DNA from: JAEMQF01 sp963850525
Lineage (GTDB): Bacteria > Pseudomonadota > Gammaproteobacteria > Burkholderiales > Burkholderiaceae_C
Length of the DNA: 64,000 nt
Direction of reading: 5' to 3'
NCBI GenBank assembly: GCA_963850525.1
Contig: CAWKLQ010000001.1
Span: 372,001 to 436,000, forward strand
Both the position numbers and the translations under genes were made by a program. The notes beneath the pieces are model-generated. The model did no database searches and had not been told where the DNA came from. It saw only the letters and a program-made list of their open reading frames with translations. Each line of letters starts with the position of its first letter. Positions within the stretch are counted from its first letter, which is position 1. Shown here piece after piece: positions 1 to 9,174 of the stretch.

Positions 1-114
1 GCAATCGGCGGCGTGCGGCCGGCACAGTCTTTCACAATGGCATTGTTCGATCCGCGCCGCAACTGCAGTCTCACGCACCGCTATGCGGTCGAGGTGTTGC
101 CGGTGATTTCCTGA
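1..114 (+). CDS. C-terminal end of an unidentified protein (partial)
   Basis: The frame starting at base 1 is open for 37 codons and closes with TGA at 112-114, 15 bases before the LysR gene. The visible tail contains MALFDPRRNC and ends in EVLPVIS. I do not recognise the family from so short a tail. Codon use (G/C in third positions) resembles the neighbours and the frame lies just upstream on the same strand, so it is probably the end of a real gene beginning outside the window. Confidence 0.45.
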   Translation, partial: AIGGVRPAQSFTMALFDPRRNCSLTHRYAVEVLPVIS

Positions 115-129
115 GGACCGGAGCCGGTC

Positions 130-1110
130 ATGAACGTTCGGTTCCTCGAGACTTTCGTCTGGCTTGCGCAGCTGCGCAACTTCCGCATGACCGCCGAGAA
201 GCTGCACACGACGCAGGCGGCGGTGTCGAGCCGCATCGCGACGCTCGAGCAGGACTTCGGCGTGCGCCTGTTCGATCGCGGCGCACGCGACGTGACGCTC
301 ACGCTGGACGGCAGCAAGGCGCTCGTCTACGCCGAGCGGCTGGTGCGCACCATGCAAGAGATGCGCGAGTCGATGGCGGACCGCACGCTCTATGCCGGAA
401 CGGTACGCATCGGCGTCATCGAGTCGATCATCCACTCCTGGTTTCCGCAGTTCATGACGGCGGTGCACAAGAGCTATCCGCGCCTCGAGGTCGAGCTCTC
501 CGACGACACGACGATTCACCTGATCGACCAGTTCTCGCGCGGCAACCTCGACCTGGTGTTGCAGACCGATTCGATCGTCGGCCCGATGGTGCAAAACCTG
601 GCGCTGTGCGACCTGCCGCTGCGATGGGTCGGCGCGACGCACCTGGGCCTGCACAACGAGGCGCTCACCCTGCCCGATCTCGCGGCATTCCCGATCCTGA
701 GCTTCTCGCGCAATTCGGGGCCGCACAAGTTCATCGAACGGCTTTTTGACCACCACGTGGGCAAGCCGGTGCGCGTGAATTGCATGACGTCGGCCTCGGC
801 GATGGTGCGAATGGTCGTCGACGGTTTCGGCGTCGCGCTGCTGCCGCCGGCCATCATTGCGCGCGAGTTGCAGGAAGGCTCATTGCAATTGCTTAAAGTC
901 GACATCGAGATGCCTGCGGTGCCGCTTGTCGCTTCGTTCCGAACGACTCCGGACAATCCCTTATACGAACAAATTGCGTTGCTCGCGCAAGACACTGCGC
1001 AGGCATTCGCACGTTCCGCGTCGGATGAAGTGGCGCGTGTTCCGATCGGCCTGCGCGACGCCGCTGCCTGGGAACTTGCGCGCCGCGCTGCGCCTCATCA
1101 GCAGAACTGA
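130..1110 (+). CDS. LysR-family transcriptional regulator
   Basis: A 326-residue LysR-type regulator. Residues 1-60 form the winged helix-turn-helix (RNFRMTAEKLHTTQAAVSSR, then LEQDFGVRLFDR). The remainder is the two-lobed periplasmic-binding-protein-like effector domain (for example GTVRIGVIES near residue 94). Length is slightly above the usual 300. It lies directly upstream of, and on the same strand as, the amidase/ABC/amidase locus, so it most likely senses an amide or its product and controls that locus. That role is inferred from position. The ATG at 130 follows a GGAG-like ribosome site in CGGAGCCGGTC. Confidence 0.9.
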   Translation: MNVRFLETFVWLAQLRNFRMTAEKLHTTQAAVSSRIATLEQDFGVRLFDRGARDVTLTLDGSKALVYAERLVRTMQEMRESMADRTLYAGTVRIGVIESIIHSWFPQFMTAVHKSYPRLEVELSDDTTIHLIDQFSRGNLDLVLQTDSIVGPMVQNLALCDLPLRWVGATHLGLHNEALTLPDLAAFPILSFSRNSGPHKFIERLFDHHVGKPVRVNCMTSASAMVRMVVDGFGVALLPPAIIARELQEGSLQLLKVDIEMPAVPLVASFRTTPDNPLYEQIALLAQDTAQAFARSASDEVARVPIGLRDAAAWELARRAAPHQQN

Positions 1111-1170
1111 TCGCGGGCCACAGGTTTTTCTTGTTGGACAGTGCGAAACGCCTATTCGAGACTTGGGCGC

Positions 1171-2577
1171 ATGGCTGCATCATCCACCGACTGGCACTAC
1201 CTTGAGTTGCTCGACATCGCGCGGCGCATCCAGGCGCGCGAAATTTCGAGCGTCGACGCAACCAAGGCGCAACTGGCGCGAATTCAAAGGATCGACGGCA
1301 AGCTGAAAGGCTACGCCACCTTGATGGCCGACAGCGCGCTGGCCGACGCCGCCCGCGCCGACGCCGAAATCGCCAAGGGCGAAATCCGCGGCCCGCTGCA
1401 CGGCGCGCCGATCGCTGTAAAGGACCTGTGCTGGACGAAGGGCGTTCCCACTGCCGCGGGAATGACGATCTACGCCGACTTCAGGCCCGACCAAGACGCG
1501 ACCGTCGTGAAGCGCTTGCGCGCTGCCGGCACGGTGATCATGGGCAAACTGCAGCTCACCGAAGGCGCCTACGCCGACCATCACCCGAAGATCGCCGTGC
1601 CGGTCAATCCGTGGAACGCTGCGCACTGGTCGGGCGCGTCGTCCAGTGGCTCGGGCGTGGCCACCGCTGCCGGCCTGTGCTACGGCTCGCTGGGCTCCGA
1701 CACGGGCGGCTCGATCCGCTTCCCGAGCGCCGCGAACGGCCTGACGGGAATCAAGCCCACCTGGGGCCGCGTCAGCCGCTTCGGCGTGTTCGAACTCGCC
1801 GCCACGCTGGACCACATCGGCCCGATGGCGCGCAGCGCCGCCGACGCGGGCGCCTTGCTCGGCGCGATTGCGGGTGCCGACGCGAACGATCCCACCGCCG
1901 TGCAACTTCCCGTGCCCAACTATCTGGCCGGCATGACGCGCGGTCTGCGAGGCTTGCGCATCGGCATCGACGCTGCCTGGAACAGCACTGCAGTGGACGC
2001 GCCCACGCGCGCCATGATGGCCGAGGTGACCAAAGTCATCACCGAGCAGGGGGCAGACATCCGCGAAGTCAAGTTCCCGAATGCCGAGCAGGCGATTGCC
2101 GATTGGTTCCCGCTGTGCGGCGTGGAGACCGCGGTCGCGCACGAGGCCACCTACCCCTCGCGCAAGAGCGAATACGGCCCCGGCTTGGCAGGTCTGATCG
2201 ATCTGGGCCTGGCGCAAAGCGGTCTGGACTACCAGAAGATCGTGCTGCGTCGGCGTGCATTCTCGGGGCGCGTGGCTGCACTGTTCGAGGGCATAGACCT
2301 GTTGCTCATCCCGACGACCGCCGCGGCGTCGCCCACGAATGCGCAGATGGCGACCCTGGCCACCGATGCCGAATTGCTTTCGGCATTGCTGCGCTATACG
2401 TGTCCGTTCGACATGACGGGCGGCCCGACGATCACGCTGCCCGGTGGCTTCACCGAACATGGCACACCGATTGCATTCCAGTTCGTTGCGCGCCACTTCG
2501 AGGAAGACATGTTGGTGCGTGCCGGATGGCACTACCAGCAAGCCACCGATTGGCACCGGCGCCATCCGGCGCTTTGA
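1171..2577 (+). CDS. Amidase signature (AS) family hydrolase
   Basis: A 468-residue amidase hydrolysing a carboxamide to acid and ammonia. The AS family Ser-cisSer-Lys triad is visible: Lys84 in AVKDLCW, the cis-serine in SGASSSGS near 158, and the nucleophile Ser181 in GSDTGGSIRFPSA. The ATG at 1171 (MAASSTDW) is preferred to an in-frame GTG at 1141 because it gives the normal family N-terminus. It is the first structural gene after the LysR regulator and precedes the amide-type ABC importer, which suggests intracellular hydrolysis of an imported amide. The substrate cannot be read from sequence. Confidence 0.88.
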   Translation: MAASSTDWHYLELLDIARRIQAREISSVDATKAQLARIQRIDGKLKGYATLMADSALADAARADAEIAKGEIRGPLHGAPIAVKDLCWTKGVPTAAGMTIYADFRPDQDATVVKRLRAAGTVIMGKLQLTEGAYADHHPKIAVPVNPWNAAHWSGASSSGSGVATAAGLCYGSLGSDTGGSIRFPSAANGLTGIKPTWGRVSRFGVFELAATLDHIGPMARSAADAGALLGAIAGADANDPTAVQLPVPNYLAGMTRGLRGLRIGIDAAWNSTAVDAPTRAMMAEVTKVITEQGADIREVKFPNAEQAIADWFPLCGVETAVAHEATYPSRKSEYGPGLAGLIDLGLAQSGLDYQKIVLRRRAFSGRVAALFEGIDLLLIPTTAAASPTNAQMATLATDAELLSALLRYTCPFDMTGGPTITLPGGFTEHGTPIAFQFVARHFEEDMLVRAGWHYQQATDWHRRHPAL

Positions 2578-2613
2578 CGCGCAGCCGCAAGCGGCCCAAG
2601 TGTTCCCCGCTCG

Positions 2614-2638
2614 CCCACGCCCCTGCAGGAGGGGTGGG
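2614..2638 (+). terminator. Possible hairpin after the amidase gene
   Basis: The bases pair as CCCCT with AGGGG and CCCA with TGGG around a small bulge, followed by GTTCATTG. It sits in the 104-base gap between the amidase and the binding-protein gene. There is no long T tract, so it may be a weak terminator, an mRNA-stabilising stem, or nothing. Confidence 0.3.
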
Positions 2639-2681
2639 GTTCATTGATTGACTTACACCACACTGACTGGAGACAAACCTG

Positions 2682-3920
2682 ATGAAACTGCAATCCAAAC
2701 TGGCCACCGGCCTTGCTGCGGGCCTCATGGTCGCGGCATTTGCCAGCGGTTCCGCATCTGCGGCCGACCTGAAGATCGGCCTGCTCGAAGACGTCTCGGG
2801 CGACCTGGCGCTGATGGGCAAGCCCAAGCTCAACGGCTCGCTGCTCGCCGTGGAAGAAATCAACAAGGCCGGCGGCATCATGGGCCGCAAGATCGAGTTG
2901 ATTCACCTCGACCCGCAAGGCGACAACGCGCGCTACCAGGAATTTGCACGCCGCTTGCTGAGCAAGGACAAGGTCGACGTGCTGATCGGCGGCATCACCT
3001 CCGCGTCGCGCGAAGCGGTTCGCCCCATCATCAACAAGACCGACACGCCCTACATCTACACGAACCAGTATGAAGGCGGCGTGTGCGATGCGAACATGGT
3101 GAGCAACGGCGCGATTCCGGAACAGCAGTTCTCGACGCTGATTCCGTACATGGTCGAAACCTTCGGCAAGAACGTCTACGTGATCGCTGCCGATTACAAC
3201 TTCGGCCAGCTCTCGGCCGAGTGGAACCGCACCATTCTCAAGACGCTCGGCGGCAAGGTCGTCGGCGAGGAGTTCATTCCGCTGGGCGTGTCGCAATTCG
3301 CGCAGACGATTCAGAACATCCAGAAGGCCAAGCCCGACTGGATTCTCACCATCAACGTTGGCGCCGCGCAAGATTCGTTCTTCGAGCAGGCCGCCGCCGC
3401 CAAGCTGAACCTGCCGATGGGCTCGTCGATCAAGGTGATGCTCGGCTTTGAGCACAAGCGTTTTGCGCCACCTGCGCTGAACCGCATGCACGCCACGGCG
3501 AACTGGTTCGAGGAAATCGACACGCCCGCTGCCGAAGCCTTCAAGAAGCGCTGGCGCGCCAAGTTCCCGAGCGAGACCTACATCAACGACATGGGCTACA
3601 ACGCCTACACCGCCGTCTACATGTACAAGCAGATGGTGGAGGGCGCGAAGTCGACCAAGCTCGCCGACCTGCGCAAGTTCATCCAGACCGGCAAGGCGTG
3701 CATCGAGGCTCCTGAAGGCCAGATCTGCATCGACCCGAAGAGCCAGCACACGTCGCACCGCATGCGCCTCATCGCCGTGGGCGAGAAGCACGAAGTCAAG
3801 GTCGTCAAGGACTACGGTGTCATTCAGCCGTACTGGCTGGGTCAGATCGGCTGCGACCTGACGAAGAACAACGACAAGAAGCAATATTCGCCGTCGGACC
3901 TGCCGAAGAAGAAGTCCTGA
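2682..3920 (+). CDS. ABC transporter substrate-binding protein, amide/urea type
   Basis: A 412-residue type I periplasmic binding protein (Leu/Ile/Val-binding fold). It has a Sec signal peptide (MKLQSKLATGLAAGLMVAAF, cleavage after ASA near residue 28) and then mature sequence ADLKIGLLEDVSGD. The late motif IDPKSQHTSHRMRL resembles the UrtA/AmiC/FmdD branch, whose members bind urea or short-chain amides rather than leucine. A GGAGA ribosome site lies 10 bases upstream. It heads the livHMGF-like genes and is separated from them by a strong hairpin. Amide specificity is inferred from the branch motif and from the neighbouring amidases and formamidase. Confidence 0.9.
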   Translation: MKLQSKLATGLAAGLMVAAFASGSASAADLKIGLLEDVSGDLALMGKPKLNGSLLAVEEINKAGGIMGRKIELIHLDPQGDNARYQEFARRLLSKDKVDVLIGGITSASREAVRPIINKTDTPYIYTNQYEGGVCDANMVSNGAIPEQQFSTLIPYMVETFGKNVYVIAADYNFGQLSAEWNRTILKTLGGKVVGEEFIPLGVSQFAQTIQNIQKAKPDWILTINVGAAQDSFFEQAAAAKLNLPMGSSIKVMLGFEHKRFAPPALNRMHATANWFEEIDTPAAEAFKKRWRAKFPSETYINDMGYNAYTAVYMYKQMVEGAKSTKLADLRKFIQTGKACIEAPEGQICIDPKSQHTSHRMRLIAVGEKHEVKVVKDYGVIQPYWLGQIGCDLTKNNDKKQYSPSDLPKKKS

Positions 3921-3936
3921 ACTTCTGATATGAGTC

Positions 3937-3961
3937 GCACCGGGCCTTCGTGGCCCGGTGC
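3937..3961 (+). terminator. Perfect 10-bp GC hairpin between binding protein and permease
   Basis: GCACCGGGCC at 3937-3946 pairs perfectly with GGCCCGGTGC at 3952-3961 across a TTCGT loop. It lies 17 bases after the stop of the binding-protein gene and ends 36 bases before livH. The following GCTTTCC has only a weak T run. Such a stem typically acts as a partial terminator or 3' stabiliser, letting the binding protein be made in excess over the membrane components. Confidence 0.65.
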
Positions 3962-3997
3962 GCTTTCCGTTGAGCTATTTCACTGCAGGCGCGGCCG

Positions 3998-4864
3998 ATG
4001 TTCGCTGAAGTCTTCTCCATCGTCTATCAGTTCTTCGACGTTTTCGCCTTCCTGATTCTCTCGGCAGCCGGCCTGGCCATCATCTTCGGCATGATGGGCG
4101 TCATCAACATGGCGCACGGCGAGCTGATCATGTGCGGCGCCTACGTCACGGTAGGCCTCGTGCACGGCGGGTTTCCGCTGCCGCTGGCGCAGTTGTGCGG
4201 CACGCTCGCGGCCGGTGTGATCGGCGTGATCATCGAGGTGCTGCTGGTGCGCAAGCTCTACAAGCGCCCGCTCGACTCACTGCTCGCGACCTGGGGCCTG
4301 AGCCTCGTCGTCACGCAAGGCATGCTCATCATCTTCGGCTCGTCACTCGCCGGCGTGGGAACGCCCAAGGGCAGTTTCAGCGTCGGCGACTACACGTTCT
4401 CAACCTATCGGCTGGTGCTGATCGGCGGCGCCCTGGCCGCACTCGCGCTCATCTACTTCATCTTCATGCGCACGCGCTTTGGCCTGCACGCCAGGGCGAC
4501 GATGCAAAACGCGGCAATTGCACAAGCGCTGGGCGTGAAGGTCGGCAACGTCTACGCGCTGAGTTTTGGCATCGGCGCGGCGCTCGCCGGCTTTTGCGGC
4601 GCGCTGTTCGCGCCGACGATGACGCTGATCCCGACGATGGGCGCGACCTTCATCGTCGAAAGTTTCGTCACCGTCGTCGTCGGTGGCTCGAACGTGCTGC
4701 TCGGCACTGCGCCCGCGGGGATGTTCCTCGCGGCAGTGCGCACGCTGCTCAACGCGAGCGCGGGGCAAATCGTCGGCCAGATCGGCATGTTGCTCGCCGT
4801 CATGGTGATCATCCGCGTCTTGCCCGAAGGCGTGTCGGGTTTGATCGCCAAGCGAACCCGCTGA
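3998..4864 (+). CDS. livH: Branched-chain/amide ABC transporter permease LivH-like
   Basis: A 288-residue integral membrane permease of the LivH/UrtB family, with about eight hydrophobic segments. Family signature GLAIIFGMMGVINMAHGEL is at residues 25-44. With the LivM partner downstream it forms the translocation pore for the substrate delivered by the binding protein at 2682. Length is normal for the family. The start at 3998 is the first Met. The next gene follows after 15 bases, so this is one operon. Confidence 0.92.
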   Translation: MFAEVFSIVYQFFDVFAFLILSAAGLAIIFGMMGVINMAHGELIMCGAYVTVGLVHGGFPLPLAQLCGTLAAGVIGVIIEVLLVRKLYKRPLDSLLATWGLSLVVTQGMLIIFGSSLAGVGTPKGSFSVGDYTFSTYRLVLIGGALAALALIYFIFMRTRFGLHARATMQNAAIAQALGVKVGNVYALSFGIGAALAGFCGALFAPTMTLIPTMGATFIVESFVTVVVGGSNVLLGTAPAGMFLAAVRTLLNASAGQIVGQIGMLLAVMVIIRVLPEGVSGLIAKRTR

Positions 4865-4879
4865 CGGGGCCTGACTTCC

Positions 4880-5941
4880 ATGTTGAATCGACTCAACGGT
4901 CCGCAGACGCTCGGCAACGGCCGCGGCTTCTGGCTCACCTTCGGCGTGGTGCTCGCGCTGATGCTGGCTTATCCGCTGGTTGCCGACTCCTATTCGGTCG
5001 GCAACATCGCCTACCTGTTGCTGTGGGTCTTCATGGCGCTCGGGCTGTCGCTGATCTGGGGTCACGGCGGAATCCTGTCGTTCGGCCAGACCTTTTTCTT
5101 CGGCCTCGCGGGCTACGGCTACGGCGTGCTCGCGATCAATTTCGACGGTGGCGGGATGACGATCCTCGCCCTCGTGCTTGCCGTCGGCGTGGCGGCGCTG
5201 GCCGCACTGCTGCTCGGCTACTTCATCATCTGGGGCGGCGTGGGCGGCGTGTTCATCGGCATCGTCACGCTCTCGGCCACGCTCGTTCTCGCCTTTTTCC
5301 TCGGCCACACCGCGGGACCGGAATTCCACATCGGCCCGGCGCGCCTGAACGGCTACAACGGAATGAAAGGCATGGAGGCGCTGAACATCCCGTGGTTCGG
5401 CGGCAGCAATTTCGAGTTCGAAGGCGTGAGCCTGTACTACCTGATCCTGGCGCTGCTTCTGCTCGTGTACCTCGGCATGCGCGCCCTCGTCAACTCGCGC
5501 TTCGGCAACGTCGTCGTCGCGATTCGCGAAGACCCGCAGCGCGCCGAGTTGCTCGGCTATGACACGCGCAAGTACCAGCTCGCGATTTTCGTCATCGGCT
5601 CGGCGCTCGCCGGTCTTTCGGGCGCGCTGTACACGTCGTGGGGCCAGTTCATCACGCCGGCGAGCATCGGCCTGCCGGCGGCGGCGATGCCCATCGTCTG
5701 GGTCGCGTTTTCCGGGCGCAGCGACATCACGGCAACCCTCGTCGGCTCCTTCCTCATCCTGCTCGCGTTCCAGACGATCACGGTCTACAGCCAGCAAGCG
5801 GCGCTGATCCTGATGGGCGCGATGTTGCTCGTCACGGTGCTCGTCGCGCCGCAAGGCTTTGCGATCGGCGTCGTGCGCGGTGCTGCGGCACTGCTGCGCC
5901 GCTTCGGCATCGGCGTGAACAACAAGGGAGCGCCGACGTGA
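4880..5941 (+). CDS. livM: Branched-chain/amide ABC transporter permease LivM-like
   Basis: A 353-residue second permease of the LivM/UrtC family. The characteristic segment MALGLSLIWGHGGILSFGQT lies near residues 53-72, and ALGLSLIWG is a family hallmark. EDPQRAELLGYD near 216 is the cytoplasmic coupling loop. The protein is hydrophobic throughout, with roughly ten membrane segments. Its TGA overlaps the GTG start of the ATPase gene (GTGA at 5938-5941), indicating translational coupling. Confidence 0.92.
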   Translation: MLNRLNGPQTLGNGRGFWLTFGVVLALMLAYPLVADSYSVGNIAYLLLWVFMALGLSLIWGHGGILSFGQTFFFGLAGYGYGVLAINFDGGGMTILALVLAVGVAALAALLLGYFIIWGGVGGVFIGIVTLSATLVLAFFLGHTAGPEFHIGPARLNGYNGMKGMEALNIPWFGGSNFEFEGVSLYYLILALLLLVYLGMRALVNSRFGNVVVAIREDPQRAELLGYDTRKYQLAIFVIGSALAGLSGALYTSWGQFITPASIGLPAAAMPIVWVAFSGRSDITATLVGSFLILLAFQTITVYSQQAALILMGAMLLVTVLVAPQGFAIGVVRGAAALLRRFGIGVNNKGAPT

Positions 5942-6657
5942 CCGAGCTGTTGCGCACGACGGCGCTCTCCAAGCGCTTCGGCGGCCACCACGCGGTATCG
6001 GAAGTCGACCTGTCGGTCCAGCGCGGCGAAATCCATTGCCTGATCGGCCCCAACGGCGCGGGCAAGAGCACGCTGTTCAAGCTCATCGTCGGCACCCACG
6101 TGCCCACGGCCGGCAACATCACGTTCGACGGCCACGACGTGACAAAGCAGCGCCCCTACGAGCGCGTCAAACACGGCATGAGCATCAAGATGCAGACGCC
6201 CAGCGTGTTCCGCGAGTTGCCGGTGCGGCAGAACGTGCAGATTGCGTTGCAGCACCACGTGCCGTCGGCGCGCCTGGCCGAAGAGCAGGACCGCTTGCTC
6301 GAATTGCTGAACCTCAGCGCCGATGCGGCCAAGCCTGCGGGTGAGCTCTCGCACGGTCAGCAACAGTGGCTGGAAATCGGCATGGCGCTGGCGCTGAAAC
6401 CCACGCTGATGCTGATGGACGAGCCGACCGCCGGAATGTCGCCCGACGAGACCTTCAAGACCGGCGAACTGATCCAGCGCCTGAATGCGCAAGGCATGAC
6501 GGTCGTCGTCGTCGAACACGACATGGCCTTCATCCGCCAGATCGCCAAGCAGGTGACGGTGCTGCACTACGGCAAGGTGTTTGCGCGCGGGCCCATCGAC
6601 GAGATCGTCAACGACTCGCGCGTGGCCGAAATTTATCTCGGGAAAAAACATGTCTGA
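5938..6657 (+). CDS. livG: ABC transporter ATP-binding protein LivG-like
   Basis: A 239-residue cytoplasmic ATPase of the importer. Walker A is GPNGAGKST (near residue 38), the signature is LSHGQQQWLEIG, and Walker B is LMLMDEPT followed by the H-loop VVEHDM. The signature has SHGQQ where many ABC proteins have SGGQ, as is common in the UrtD/LivG branch. The GTG at 5938 is chosen because it overlaps the LivM stop and gives VTELLRTTALSKRFGG, the normal family start; upstream codons in this frame are LivM sequence. The 3' end overlaps livF by 8 bases. Confidence 0.92.
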   Translation: MTELLRTTALSKRFGGHHAVSEVDLSVQRGEIHCLIGPNGAGKSTLFKLIVGTHVPTAGNITFDGHDVTKQRPYERVKHGMSIKMQTPSVFRELPVRQNVQIALQHHVPSARLAEEQDRLLELLNLSADAAKPAGELSHGQQQWLEIGMALALKPTLMLMDEPTAGMSPDETFKTGELIQRLNAQGMTVVVVEHDMAFIRQIAKQVTVLHYGKVFARGPIDEIVNDSRVAEIYLGKKHV

Positions 6658-7357
6658 GTGGGTGCTCGACGTGCGCGACCTGGCGGCAAGTTATGGCGCG
6701 ACGCCGATTCTGCAAGGCGTGGACCTGCGCATCGCCAAAGGCGAAATCGTCGGGCTGATCGGGCGCAACGGCGTGGGCAAGACGACGACGATGCGCTGCC
6801 TGATGGGAATGTTGCCGGCGTCGCGCGGCTCGATCCAGTTGCAGGGCCACGACATCACGGCGCTGCCCAGCGACGCGCGCGCGCGCCTGGGGTTGGGCTA
6901 CGTGCCGCAGGGCCGCGAAGTGTTCCCGCGCATGACGGTCGCGGAAAACCTCGCCGTTGGCGAGCTGATCGGCGGGCCGAGCGGCAAGAAGTTGCCGGAC
7001 CTCGTCTACCAGTACTTTCCGCGTCTGAAAGACCGGCGCAGCCAAATGGCGGGAACGATGTCGGGCGGCGAGCAGCAACAACTCGCGATCGGCCGCGTCC
7101 TGATCGGCAACCCGTCGCTGATGCTGCTCGACGAGCCGACCGAAGGCATTCAACCCAACATCGTCGAGCTGATCTGCGAGGCGCTGCAGGCGATCCGCAA
7201 GCAGCTCGGCACGACGATTCTGTTCGTCGAGCAGAACCTCGAAACGATCCAGGCGCTGAGCGAGCGCTGCTACGTGATGGAAAAGGGCCGCACCGTCGCG
7301 ACCATCGCCGCCGGCGAGGTCACCGCCGAGAATGTGCGCCAGCACCTGCTGATCTAA
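6650..7357 (+). CDS. livF: ABC transporter ATP-binding protein LivF-like
   Basis: A 235-residue second ATPase of the same importer. Walker A is GRNGVGKTT, the signature is MSGGEQQQLAIG, Walker B is LMLLDEPTEGIQPN, and the switch region is FVEQN. The TEGIQP motif matches the UrtE/LivF branch. The ATG at 6650 lies inside the last codons of livG, an 8-base overlap; earlier in-frame Met codons fall within livG and would add non-homologous sequence. LivG and LivF are expected to form the heterodimeric motor. Confidence 0.92.
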   Translation: MSEWVLDVRDLAASYGATPILQGVDLRIAKGEIVGLIGRNGVGKTTTMRCLMGMLPASRGSIQLQGHDITALPSDARARLGLGYVPQGREVFPRMTVAENLAVGELIGGPSGKKLPDLVYQYFPRLKDRRSQMAGTMSGGEQQQLAIGRVLIGNPSLMLLDEPTEGIQPNIVELICEALQAIRKQLGTTILFVEQNLETIQALSERCYVMEKGRTVATIAAGEVTAENVRQHLLI

Positions 7358-7388
7358 GGTTCCGCAAACCCCACCAGGAGACGACTCC

Positions 7389-8378
7389 ATGAACTGGCTC
7401 AACTCATCGATCATGCGCACGCGTGGCGTCGCGCAGGGGCGCAAGCCCGTGACGCACGCGCTCACCGAAGCGCTGCAAGGCACGTTCCACTACACGATAG
7501 GTCCGTACACGACGCCCGTGCTTTCGGTGAAGCCGGGTGACCGCATCGTCGTCGATACGCGCGATGCGTTCGAGGGCAAGGTCAAGACAGTGCAGGACTT
7601 GCCCTCCAAGGTGCTGACGATGCCCTTCGTGAACCCGCAGAACGGGCCGATCATGATCGAAGGGGCGGAGCCCGGCGATGCACTTGCGGTCTATATCGAA
7701 TCGATGGCGCCGCGCGGCCCCAATCCGCGCGGCACGTGCGCGATGATTCCGCAGTTCGGCGCACTCAGCGGCACCATGTTCACGGCGCTGCTCGCCGAAT
7801 CCCTGCCCGAGATCGTGCGCAAGATCGACGTCGACGAAGACGGCGTCTACTGGAGCAAGCGCGTGACCTTGCCGTACAAGCCGCACATCGGCACGCTCAG
7901 CTGCTCGCCGCAGATCGACTCGATCAACAGCCTCACACCCGACCAGCACGGCGGCAACATGGACCTGCCCGACATGGGCCCAGGCAGCATCACCTACCTC
8001 CCGGTGCGCACCGCGGGCGCGCGCCTGTTCATCGGCGACGCGCACGCGTGCCAGGGCGACGGCGAGGTCTGCGGCGTCGCGGTCGAGTACCAGAGCGTGA
8101 CGACGATCCAGGTCGACCTCATCAAGGGCTGGGGAATCGAGTGGCCGCGCCTGGAGACCGAAGAAATGATCATGGCGATCGGCAGCACGCGGCCGCTCGA
8201 AGACGCGACGCGAATCGCCTACAAGGAACTCGTGCTCTGGATGGCCACCGAGTACGGCTTCGACAAATGGGACGCGTACATGATGCTCAGCCAATGCGGG
8301 AGAGTGCGACTTGGCAACTTCGTCGATCCGAAGTACACCGTCGGTGCGGGGATCACGAAGAACTATCTGGCGCCCTGA
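7389..8378 (+). CDS. Acetamidase/formamidase family protein (FmdA/AmdA)
   Basis: A 329-residue member of the FmdA_AmdA family, metal-dependent hydrolases converting formamide or acetamide to the acid plus ammonia. Family features include VKPGDRIVVDTRDAFEGKV, the acidic/Gly-rich GAEPGDALAVYI and the conserved segment IGDAHACQGDGEVCGVAVE. It begins 31 bases after livF with an AGGAG site. In Methylophilus a formamidase of this family sits with a short-chain-amide/urea importer, which supports an amide role for the operon. The natural substrate could be a larger amide, since the family is broad. Confidence 0.88.
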   Translation: MNWLNSSIMRTRGVAQGRKPVTHALTEALQGTFHYTIGPYTTPVLSVKPGDRIVVDTRDAFEGKVKTVQDLPSKVLTMPFVNPQNGPIMIEGAEPGDALAVYIESMAPRGPNPRGTCAMIPQFGALSGTMFTALLAESLPEIVRKIDVDEDGVYWSKRVTLPYKPHIGTLSCSPQIDSINSLTPDQHGGNMDLPDMGPGSITYLPVRTAGARLFIGDAHACQGDGEVCGVAVEYQSVTTIQVDLIKGWGIEWPRLETEEMIMAIGSTRPLEDATRIAYKELVLWMATEYGFDKWDAYMMLSQCGRVRLGNFVDPKYTVGAGITKNYLAP

Positions 8379-8400
8379 GCGTTAACCCACGGAGAACTGC

Positions 8401-9162
8401 ATGGACCTCGGACTCAAGGGATTGAAAGCGCTGGTCACCGGCGGCACCAAGGGCATTGGCGGCGCGATCGCGCTGACGCTCGCGCGCGAAGGCGTTGACG
8501 TGGCGATCTGCTCGCGCCACGCTGACGAGGTGACAAAGAGTGTTGCTGCGCTGAAAGCGCTGGGCGTGAAGGCCTTCGGCATGGCCGCCGACGTCGGCGA
8601 CGCGAAGGCGCTCAAGTCGTGGGTCGACGCGTCGGCCGACGCGCTGGGAGGCATTGACATCGTCGTCGCCAACGTCAGCGCGCTCGCGATTCCGCCGACC
8701 GAAGAGAACTGGGCACTCAGCTTTCAGGTCGACATGATGGGCACGGTGCGGCTCGTCGAAGCTGCGATGCCGCGCCTGGAGAAAAGCAAAAACGCAGCGA
8801 TCGTCACGATCTCCAGCGTCTCGGGCCGCGAAATCGACTTTGCGTCGGGCCCCTACGGCGCGTTCAAGGCGGCGATCGTGCATTACACCCAGGGCCTGGC
8901 GTATCACCTCGCGGGCAAGCGGATTCGCGCGAACACGGTGTCGCCCGGCAACACCTACTTCAAGGGCGGTGTCTGGGAGCAGATCGAACACGGCAACCCG
9001 GAGCTCTACAAGATGGCGCTGGGCCTGAACCCGACCGGTCGCATGGGAACGCCGCAGGAGATGGCCAACGCCGCGGTGTTCCTCGCCAGCCCGGCAGCGA
9101 GCTTCATCACCGGAACGAACCTGGTCGTCGACGGGGCGTTGACCAAGGGCGTGCAACTCTGA
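8401..9162 (+). CDS. Short-chain dehydrogenase/reductase (classical SDR)
   Basis: A 253-residue classical SDR. The NAD(P) loop TGGTKGIGGAIA is near residues 15-26. The catalytic Ser is in ISSVSGR and the catalytic Tyr-Lys pair is in PYGAFK. C-terminal NPTGRMGTPQEMANAAVFLA and FITGTNLVVDGALTKG are typical of the FabG-like subgroup. It lies 22 bases after the formamidase gene and 12 before the AtzG-like gene, so it belongs to the amide operon. It probably oxidises or reduces a carbonyl/alcohol side product of the amide pathway; the substrate is unknown. Confidence 0.85.
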   Translation: MDLGLKGLKALVTGGTKGIGGAIALTLAREGVDVAICSRHADEVTKSVAALKALGVKAFGMAADVGDAKALKSWVDASADALGGIDIVVANVSALAIPPTEENWALSFQVDMMGTVRLVEAAMPRLEKSKNAAIVTISSVSGREIDFASGPYGAFKAAIVHYTQGLAYHLAGKRIRANTVSPGNTYFKGGVWEQIEHGNPELYKMALGLNPTGRMGTPQEMANAAVFLASPAASFITGTNLVVDGALTKGVQL

Positions 9163-9174
9163 GGGCAGCGCGCC

